64,000 nt of DNA. Source: Anas platyrhynchos (taxonomy: Eukaryota; Chordata; Aves; Anseriformes; Anatidae). The notes under the pieces are model-generated. The model was not told the DNA's origin, made no database searches, and saw only the letters and a program-made list of their open reading frames with translations. Below are positions 57,301 to 64,000 of this stretch, in pieces. The DNA lies in assembly GCF_047663525.1 (NCBI RefSeq), contig NC_092593.1, positions 30,530,501 to 30,594,500 on the forward strand. The letters are read 5' to 3'. Position 1 is the stretch's first letter. Each line of letters opens with the position of its first letter. A program made the translations under genes and the position numbers.

Positions 57301-60300
57301 CAGCCACCCAGCCTTTATTAATATTTGGTTGTATAATTGTAATAGATTGGTACAAAACATAGATTTATTATGAGGGGTGCAGCAGACTCCTCTGTGGCTT
57401 AAGATGAAGTATCTTTTACAATTATTTCTACTTTCAGCTGCTTATAATTTTCTCAATGCCATTTAAGCTGGGACTTTCATTGACATCAGGTGAAAATTGA
57501 GGAAACTTTTACTTCTACACATACACAATCATATAATTAACTAATTCTGAGACTAATTAAGTAAAATGCCATCCATAATGTATTGTCCTAAAGGCGAAAC
57601 CATTCCTTTGATTTTGTTTTGGCTCAGGCACTATTTTTTTCCCCCCCCCAAGGCATTTTTCAAATTGCTATTGCAAATACGCTCTCACTAGTCCAGGGTC
57701 TCCTCTCCTTATTTATTTTTTTGCTAATTTAATAGTGCGAAACTTAAGGGCTCATTCCTCCTGCCTTGGGGAGTGTCTTGGGGCTTGATTTCATTAGATT
57801 AGATGGTGTTAAACATAACCTTGGAGTTATCAGATAGGTGAAATACCACACTGAATCAGTGCAGAAAGGGATCACTGCTGAATCTTGCAACTGATTGTGG
57901 TGAAGCTTATGGCCAGCCCCTGAGGGCTTACCCCAAACCAAAAGAAGACTTGGGATGGAAAAAGAACTTCACTGGTGTTGCTAGCATCACGTTTGATAAC
58001 CTGGCTCTTCAGGTGGGAATACCTGAGGAGAGCCCCAGAGTGTGTCCTGAACAGCCTGAGCACTTATTTTTGGAAAGTGTGTGTGTCTGGGGAGAAGGCT
58101 CTGTCACTTGATGCATTGCCCAGAAGGGAAGGCAAGGAATGTTAGCTGTTTTCCCCTGTAGAGGTGATGAGCAGAAAGTGACACAGCCTGGGGGAGGATA
58201 TGCCTAGTTAAAATCTCCCTCAAAATCAAATCACAAATGGAAAATGATGCTAGTGAAGTACGAGTAGAGGCCCTTGAGACAGGCACTTCTTGCAATCAGT
58301 AGAGCTTGGCTTAATGCCATTCCCAAGTAAAATATGGGGTAGGTTTTATGTTAAAAGCAAACAACCCAGCACAGCGTTGTTAGATGTTGCTTAAGTCTGG
58401 CATTAAAACTGCAAGGGCATTTAAGTGTTCTCTCTGATGTCCAAAATGTATTCAGACTAATTCTTTAAATGATTGCATTGTTTAGTGCTGAGTAACATTA
58501 GCCAGCTTGTAAAAGGTAAATTGCAACCTTAGCCCTTCCCTTAACTTGATTAATTTTGATCACTGGAGCTTGTTTTAGCTATTATCTTTCCCAAGTGATT
58601 TCCTTTTATGTGCTGCCATTCACAAACTGTTAACATGCGAGCAGAGATGGTATGGAAATGCAATACCTGACAATAGCATGTGCAAGCTCCTTTATGCACT
58701 ATTAAAATGATACGGTCTTCACTCGGAACGCTTAATTGAAAAACAATTATACTGCAAAATGCTTTAGATTACGATTAATCAAGCCCTGTCAAAGCCAGTA
58801 AAAATGCATGTTAGTGACAGGAAGCAAACCCACTGTATTCTGCCCTCCAGTAATTTTTGCTGTGCTCTTACCTAATGGCAATATCCCATACAGCGCTATT
58901 AGCTGCCTGACATCTGCAAGAGAGGGCACCGGCTCTATATCTACCTGACGAAGTGTAGTCCCCAGATAGCTGTACTCGCCTGTAGGGAGGAAGCATGGGC
59001 TTAATAAATGTGACACTGCATTGTTATAAAATGCATAACTCAGGTAATGAAAAACTACCACGGAATACCAATACTGCATGCTCTCAGCAAACCCTGCCCT
59101 GTCAAGGGACGGGGACTCGACCAGGGCAATATCGTTGTGGAATGTGGCCCCAAGAAATCTGAAAGGTGAACTGAAAAAAGGAAAATGACATTAAACACGC
59201 TGGACTTTCCCTGCTAACCAGATTGTGGAAGGCATTCAGTCAGTCTCAAATAACCTTTTAAAGAAACTTTGTGGAAAAGAATCATTAGTAGCACCATAAA
59301 TCACACTGCTGGCAAAGGATTTCTAGATTTGGGATTTTGCAGGGCTGGAATCCCAGTGAACCACACTCTATCAAAAGGATTTCAAAAAGGGGAAAAGATA
59401 TTTTAACAAGCTTTTCCCTGGGCTGCGTCACATCTCAGCTTCTCACTATGTGAGACATTTAAGTGCTTCACCTAATTTGATGGGGATCTTGCTTTGCAGT
59501 TCACCTTTTTTGTTCAAAAAAAAAAAAAAACACCAAGGAAATGGAAAATCACTGATATGAACTCAAGCGATCTAATCTTGCCTCAGCTCTTGTTACAGAG
59601 CCATAATCACATTGCTGGACCTGTCAAAGTCCATACAGAAGATGTGTTAGAAAGCAAAGAGCCAAAAGGGTGGGCCACAAGCAAGAAAACTTGTTGTGAC
59701 AACGTGGTGGCTATTTTTAGCATAAATTACATGTCATTATGGTGAATATTGGTGAAAAATAATAGTATACAAATAATAGTATACTGTGTTTTATTGGAGA
59801 TGAAAAGGGAAAGCACTAGAGCTCTCTGCAACAAGAGGTAAATCAGCAGTGGCAAGTGCAGAAGTGGAGCTGTGATTTGGGGCAAAAGGTAGAGGAGCCT
59901 TGGTACAACTGCACCCTCCCCTTTTGAAGAATAAAATTCATTTCAGGTTTTATCTTTTATTTAAGGAGAAATCAAAAGAACTGGATAGGAATTAATCTTC
60001 ACAGATTTAATTAGAAGGCATCAAAGGGTTTAATTGCAACTGAACATAAATCACAGTGGATATTCTCTGACTAATTTAGATAAGGTCACCAAGAAAATTA
60101 GTTCAGTGATGTCAGTTTGTCATAGAGAGGGACATTTTGGTGCTTTTTACTTGCTGTGGAGCACAATTCCACTCTTTGTCCTTTTCCCAAGAACTGGGAG
60201 GGAGTGACCTTCCTTAGGCTCCAGCCCTGTAAGAGCAGAGTAGTTGAGGACCTATTTATCTAGAGGCTTTGACTGTCCCTTTGTAATTTTAAAAGGAGGC

Positions 60301-61801
60301 TTTTGATATTTAAAAAAAGAAAAAAAAAAAAAAAAAACAGGTCCAAAACCCAGGCCAGCTTTAAATACCTTCTGTATCTTCTGGCAGCTTAAGCATGCTT
60401 CTTGCTGCCTGGTATGCTAGTGCCTGTGCTGTGACATGCAGGGGACCTGTCATGGGGGTAAGGGAGTGATGTGGACGTCACTTTTATGCCCAACATCTGC
60501 TGCTGCTGGGAGGTGAGTGTTGCCTATGAAACTTGGAGCAGCCCTTGTGTTGCTGCAGAGGAGCCAGGGCTTCAAACCTCAGGGTCAAGGGGAGGTGGCC
60601 CAAGGACATCTCAGCCCACTTCCAGGTTTGATGTTACCAGCTGCAAATCATTATCCACTGGCTAGGATGTGCTTTCAAAACATCTGCAGCAGGGGATGTC
60701 TGGCCAGAAGTGACCTTGAGAAGGACAGACAGTACTGGCTGGGTGAACGAAGAAATAATGAAAAGCTTCCATTACTGTGCTTCATGCTTTTTAATGAGCA
60801 TAAAATAGAATATCTATTAATTCAGCCTTCAACAGAATGGGCAGGGACCCTAAAGGCAGCAGTTGTTGCTTCTAAGAGTTTATATAAACATGGAACTTAG
60901 AAGTGATATGCAAGAATGCAGCTTTTCTGGCTCACGTACATGCTGTACTAACAGCCAGTGGCTTTGTAGCTTCTGGATGTCTGCAAATTCAAATAATAAT
61001 GGTGATCCTTGACACAACTGAGGTTGCTGTGATCTTACTACATACCATCAAATGCTTTTGGAGATGGTGGCAGGCCCCCTGTGAAGCCTGCAAGTGGGTT
61101 TTATAGCTCTGTGGAGAACCCGGGCTGATGTTACCTGCAGCTGCAGGCAACAATGGGGCCATTTCTAAAATGCAGAATGAGGCAGAGATGCATTTCATTC
61201 AAATCAAGGCCCAGACATGCCTCAAAGCACTGCCTCAAGGCTGAGGGGTGTTCAGGGAGGTGGAGGTAAGGGGTGAATTTTCTCTGCTGAATGAGCAGAT
61301 GGTAAGGATGTGATTTTTGCTGCTCTCTGGGAAATACTCAGGATGAATTACGACCCCCAGTCTATTATACTTGTGGTGTCTTGGTGCCTGAGCAGTGCTC
61401 CTTAAAGGATGTCCTATTACACCGCCAAGTTGCTTGTGACATCCAGAAACATTCAAGGCCTCCAGGTGCTAGTGCTTGGGGCCAAGTACCAGCTCTGCAA
61501 ACAGGCCCTGGTTTCAGAAGCAGAAGTGAAAGGCACAAAGCACCCCTAAGAAACAGACTTGATTTGCATACACGCTTTTAGATATTCATGTTGTAAAGTC
61601 CTGAAAGTGTAATTACTCTTGAACTCATTCTTGACTGGAAATAGGGGTTAGTGAACCTTGAATGGCTTGAGATTTGGTTAGATTAAACACCATGTTAGCT
61701 GTGAAAGGTGTACTTTACCAACGTAATCGGAGAGATACACTGTCTTGGGTTTTATTAGTACTCCTTCTTCCACTAGTTCCCTGTACAGAGAATCGATGGT
61801 C
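36209..61801 (-). CDS. IQCA1: IQCA1 (DRC11), C-terminal seven exons, gene continues beyond right edge
   Basis: IQCA1 is the IQ-motif, AAA-domain subunit DRC11 of the nexin-dynein regulatory complex in motile cilia and flagella. Seven coding exons are visible: 61801-61719, 58979-58872, 55542-55343, 46911-46825, 43836-43659, 40432-40194 and 36304-36209. Codon phases agree at all six junctions, giving about 330 C-terminal residues of a protein of roughly 820 aa in human. In order they encode a lead-in ([13 protein letters not shown]), the linker [16 protein letters not shown], a P-loop GPAGVGKK, a Walker-B-like [11 protein letters not shown], a sensor-1-like [23 protein letters not shown], the helical lid ([24 protein letters not shown]) and a basic tail. 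The P-loop ends GKK instead of GK(S/T), and Walker B reads GE rather than DE. One intron has a GC donor. The IQ motif and N-terminus lie outside the window. Confidence 0.94.
38090..38300. promoter_or_regulatory. Candidate conserved non-coding element in IQCA1 intron
   Basis: Complex AT-rich sequence has ATATAATTGGGG, GAGTAAATTGGATG, ATTTTTGCATTATTTATATT and AATGTCAAACAGG. It has neither exon nor repeat signature. IQCA1 introns could host long-range enhancers for a neighbour, but that is inference. Confidence 0.3.
38330..38560 (+). mobile_element. Possible ancient LINE/CR1-like remnant
   Basis: The segment contains AGAGGTCCAGCAATGGCAA-like sequence and ends with AAATTTAAAACAGATAAAAG and GAAATACTTTCTT, wording I associate with the 3' part of old amniote LINEs. 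It is too diverged to classify by eye. Confidence 0.35.
40194..40432 (-). CDS. IQCA1: IQCA1 internal exon (AAA lid)
   Basis: The exon is 239 bp, phase 1 to phase 0, encoding [40 protein letters not shown], and on to [12 protein letters not shown]. The acceptor is ATGAGCAG and the donor is AAG|GTGACA. Confidence 0.95.
40433..43658 (-). other. IQCA1: IQCA1 GC-AG intron
   Basis: A 3.2-kb intron with donor GCAAGT and acceptor AG. Nothing else was recognised in it: no repeat longer than short simple runs and no further exon. Confidence 0.8.
43659..43836 (-). CDS. IQCA1: IQCA1 internal exon (sensor-1 region) with GC donor
   Basis: The exon is 178 bp, phase 0 to phase 1, encoding [38 protein letters not shown] and the following [13 protein letters not shown]. 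The acceptor is CTCTGAAG. The donor is TTTG|GCAAGT, a GC donor. Joining here restores GTG (Val) with the next exon and gives the family sequence SRFVLWK. Confidence 0.93.
44859..44880. repeat. Poly-T tract
   Basis: About 22 consecutive T in an IQCA1 intron. Confidence 0.95.
44986..45027. repeat. Perfect 21 bp tandem duplication
   Basis: Two identical adjacent 21-bp copies start GCACTAATTCATGG. Perfect identity suggests a recent duplication. Confidence 0.9.
46003..46016 (+). promoter_or_regulatory. CTCF-like binding site
   Basis: CCACCAGAGGGCAT on plus matches 13 of 14 positions of the CTCF core consensus CCASYAGRKGGCRS. It lies within an IQCA1 intron. Its orientation is opposite to the site at 14542-14555. 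Occupancy is inferred. Confidence 0.4.
46825..46911 (-). CDS. IQCA1: IQCA1 internal exon (Walker B-like)
   Basis: The exon is 87 bp and 29 codons, phase 0 at both ends, encoding [19 protein letters not shown] and [10 protein letters not shown]. The acceptor is TTCTCTTAG and the donor is CAG|GTGAGT. The Walker B position reads WIGE; the usual first aspartate is glycine. Confidence 0.94.
47691..47737. repeat. Polypyrimidine T/C tract
   Basis: About 47 bp of T runs with a few C interruptions. Confidence 0.9.
49909..49965. repeat. Near-perfect inverted repeat (hairpin)
   Basis: The inner arms AATTATCCATGGA (49922-49934) and TCCATGGATAATT (49944-49956) are exact reverse complements around a 9-nt loop. 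The stem extends with ATTT/AAAT across a one-base bulge, and then AGTGC/GCACT across a three-base bulge, for about 22 paired bases. Whether it is transcribed or processed is unknown. Confidence 0.85.
50031..50044 (+). promoter_or_regulatory. Weak CTCF-like motif
   Basis: CCAGTAGATGGCTC matches 13 of 14 consensus core positions, but it has AGATGGC in place of the favoured AGGGGGC, so affinity is doubtful. Confidence 0.25.
55343..55542 (-). CDS. IQCA1: IQCA1 internal exon (Walker A / P-loop)
   Basis: The exon is 200 bp, phase 1 to phase 0, encoding [56 protein letters not shown] and [10 protein letters not shown]. The acceptor is TTTTTACAG and the donor is CAAG|GTACC. It holds the nucleotide-binding P-loop, with lysine in place of the usual Ser/Thr after GK. 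Confidence 0.96.
55543..58871 (-). other. IQCA1: IQCA1 intron before Walker A exon
   Basis: A 3.3-kb GT-AG intron. It contains poly-A (about 56853-56867), an A/T-rich degenerate repeat near 57085-57130, and a candidate conserved element at 58480-58830 that adjoins the next exon. Nothing else was recognised. Confidence 0.75.
58480..58830. promoter_or_regulatory. Candidate conserved non-coding element beside IQCA1 exon
   Basis: Complex AT-rich sequence includes TTGATTAATTTTGATC, GGAAATGCAATACC, CGCTTAATTGAAAAAC and TTACGATTAATCAAGCC. It continues to within about 40 bp of the downstream exon boundary. The cores suggest homeodomain or TALE binding, but this is unverified. Confidence 0.35.
58872..58979 (-). 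CDS. IQCA1: IQCA1 internal exon (AAA lead-in)
   Basis: The exon is 108 bp, phase 1 to phase 1, encoding [20 protein letters not shown] and the following [14 protein letters not shown]. The acceptor is TCCCTACAG and the donor is TTAG|GTAAGA. Confidence 0.95.
58980..61718 (-). other. IQCA1: IQCA1 intron
   Basis: A 2.7-kb GT-AG intron. It contains a poly-A run (59516-59530), a duplicated AATAATAGTATAC (near 59758-59785) and an A-rich run (about 60313-60337). No exon or transposon was identified. Confidence 0.75.
61719..61801 (-). CDS. IQCA1: IQCA1 internal exon (before AAA domain)
   Basis: The exon is 83 bp, enters in phase 2 and leaves in phase 1. It encodes [19 protein letters not shown] and VYLSDYV. 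The acceptor is TTGTCCGTAG and the donor is GTTG|GTAAAG. The preceding exon, expected to be lysine-rich in this family, was not found in the remaining 2.2 kb. Confidence 0.92.
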
Positions 61802-64000
61802 CTACGGACAAGAAACATGACTCAGAAATCCCAGGGAATTGTAAATGAAAGCTCAGTCCTTCAGTAAGTGAGCTAGCCTCAGTTATTTATGCTTCCTCAG
61901 ATTTATAAATGGATTTTGTAGCTCAGAGGTTGAGGTGATTAGCTCCATTGATATGAAATCAATAAGTACTGTTTCCTGTGTTATGTCAAGGACTCCTTTA
62001 CTAACTCACACACTGTATTGCTCTGTCTCACACCAATTCCATTACCCATTTCCAGGTGATGCAAGATCAGTTATGACTTGTGTAATAGACTCATTCATTA
62101 ATATCAATTACTGGGAAATTATTTTTAAATTATACAATAATAGCAATCCTAACACTACTATACCTATTCACTTAGCTCTCCAATTAGTAGTAATTCATTA
62201 ATTCTTCTGGGAATTTATTCTGTTTGCAATAGCCTCGCTTCATCAGGAACATACTGTGAATGATTTGACTGGAGCAACCAGTGGTCCATCAGCTGCTGTG
62301 GTTTTGTGATGGCCAGAGGAAGACTGGGAGAAAAACATACGGTGGAAACTGGCATAGCTCATTCAGGGGAAAGTTTTTTTTTTCCTGTTTCTGTTTGTGG
62401 TTGGCAATAGTTCCTCAGTTACTGAGGATTACACTTATATTTGTATCTGGTTTTCTGTTGGTGTGGATGTTCTCCTCAGTCTCTTTTGGAGATCTCTCCA
62501 AATATTAATTTCAGTGACGGTCTTTGGCACTAGGTTACACAGACTGATACTGTGTCAAGGATGCCACAAAATGAATAAGCTTGTGTGTAGGTCTTGTTAT
62601 AATGCTAGTGTAAACAGCACTGATCTGAGCCTTTCTAGATCTTTTACCGTTTGTGCACTTTTCACATCTTCTCCCTTCAATATCTGAGCATTTTTCTCTG
62701 CCACCTACCTTAATTGGGACACTTTGGTATTGCTACAATAAAAATATTTAACAGAAGCTCTCAGCTGGCTAATAAAACCACATATATAATCTGAGGTCTG
62801 TAGTTTTTTTTCCACTTGAGCTGGGAAGTTTTATGTTTATGCAGTGTTAGTGGTACAATTAATACAGGAATAGTAATAAGCAAATATGAAACTTAACATA
62901 CCTTCAACAGTGACTTTGCCACTCTGACTCTTGCTCTCATTCTAAGATTTTTATGTAGAGTGTGCATCATAAAAACAAGCAGAAGGTAGAATGGGACTAA
63001 CCTGGCAGTTCTGTTGGGAGCATGACTCTACTTTTCCTGTCATTATTTTTACTGTTTAAGTTTAATGATGCATGCCCTGAGTCTCCTCCAAGTATGTGTG
63101 ATGTGATCAGCCTCTGACTAAAGCCCCTGTGCCTCTCCACTGTGCTAAAACTGAGATGAACCTGAACTTCTCTTGGCTATTTCTGGAATACTTCCTCCTT
63201 TCCTGCTCAGCAGGGAAGAGCAAAATAAGGACCCCAAATGCCACAGAAACTGATTAAAAGCCAACGACTAAAGAGCATGCCTTCTTAAATGGCTGTGTGT
63301 TGTGTTAAGCTGACACACAAGAAGCAGGTATGTGCAAGAGTAATTTTTAAAAACACAGACTATACACATACTTGTTAGGCTTTGGCATTGTTCTTGTATG
63401 ATAGGTCATGTTCTGTTATAATCCATGACACGTTTATTTTAAATATTTGCTTGGAGAGATTTTTCATTGTAAAGCAGGTAGAGAGATTGATTGTGTAGTG
63501 CTAGCACCCGAATGATCTAGTCCAGATCTTGCTGTGCATTGTACAAATGGACTTAGGGTGAATCCCATCTGCTGCTTCCTGCAGTGGCTGTTTGTCTTCA
63601 TGCTGTTCTCCAGCCATGCTCCCTTGGGAGCTCAGGATGCTCCTGCCCTGCATTGCTACTGTCAGCAGGTCCCAGCAAATGGCATCTCTGTAGGTGTATT
63701 ATGTGCACAGGTGAAAAATGGCTGGGTTATCAATGAATGCATCACAAGATCACTGAAAACGTACTGTCAAAAGAAGAAAGCCTCTCAAATCCTCCAAGTA
63801 AAATAGGGTTGTTTAAGACAGCAAGGGTATGCAAGAGGTTGTCAGGTCTGCCAGCACTTATCGATAAATAACTGATTTATATGATATGCACTTTACCTCA
63901 GACATAAAGGGTGATTTATAGAGTGCAGGGGCCTGTCTGCAGCCTCCCTTATCAGTTGTCAGCTGAGATGGAAAAATCTCAGTAAAATTTCGGTAAACAA
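61802..64000 (-). other. IQCA1: IQCA1 intron, continuing past right edge
   Basis: Sequence upstream of the first visible IQCA1 exon. No further exon with compatible phase was found. It is AT-rich unique sequence with no repeat of note. The N-terminal IQCA1 exons must lie further right. Confidence 0.65.

Noticed and set aside
58980-59160. Continuation of the IQCA1 frame upstream of the GEYSY exon
   Set aside because: The frame stays open by chance, but a good acceptor lies at the exon edge and the exon at 61719-61801 joins in phase to give the family sequence SDYVGEYSYLG.
62902-62941. Possible 40-bp IQCA1 micro-exon with good splice-like ends
   Set aside because: It must leave in phase 2 to join the exon at 61801, and in that frame it contains an in-frame TGA.
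1-64000. tRNA, rRNA or known microRNA genes
   Set aside because: No cloverleaf with A/B box, no ribosomal sequence and no hairpin that I recognise as a known microRNA was seen.

Overview
The window is vertebrate nuclear DNA, almost certainly from a bird. The evidence is spliced genes with GT-AG introns, CpG-rich promoter sequence, chicken-repeat-1 (CR1) LINE 3' ends as the only clear interspersed repeats, and short introns and spacers. Protein-coding sequence is a few percent of the window. The genes match the GBX2 - ASB18 - IQCA1 block, which lies on human 2q37. The species cannot be named from sequence alone.

Layout: all three genes are on the minus strand and read right to left. Positions 1-6.2 kb are non-coding, GC-rich DNA downstream of GBX2, with AT-rich, TAAT-containing islands that look like conserved enhancers. 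GBX2 (two coding exons, 345 aa) occupies 7.08-8.47 kb in a CpG island. The island gives way abruptly near 9.0 kb to about 700 bp of AT-rich tandem repeat. The GBX2-ASB18 spacer (9-15.9 kb) holds homopolymer runs, pentanucleotide repeats, further candidate regulatory islands, a good CTCF-like site and most copies of a recurring CACGCGTG octamer. ASB18 (five coding exons, 441 aa) spans 16.1-24.7 kb and has a TATA box just upstream. The spacer from 24.8 to 35.7 kb has no recognisable gene. The C-terminal seven exons of IQCA1 (about 330 residues, the AAA ATPase-like part) lie between 36.2 and 61.8 kb; its N-terminal exons are beyond the right edge.

The genes share ancestry as a linkage block rather than a pathway. 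GBX2 is a homeodomain regulator of the midbrain-hindbrain boundary. ASB18 is an ankyrin/SOCS-box substrate receptor for a Cullin-5 ubiquitin ligase. IQCA1 (DRC11) is a nexin-dynein regulatory complex protein of motile cilia. The paralogous block GBX1 - ASB10 - IQCA1L has the same order, so the arrangement predates the vertebrate genome duplications.

I found no clearly new biological system. The items most worth a second look are the CACGCGTG octamer cluster, the AT-rich minisatellite beside the GBX2 CpG island, the open poly-Glu/poly-Ala reading frame upstream of the GBX2 start, a GC-AG intron and a near-perfect intronic hairpin in IQCA1, and a codon-repeat insert inside the ASB18 ankyrin domain. 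Regulatory calls are inference from composition and motifs, without alignments.
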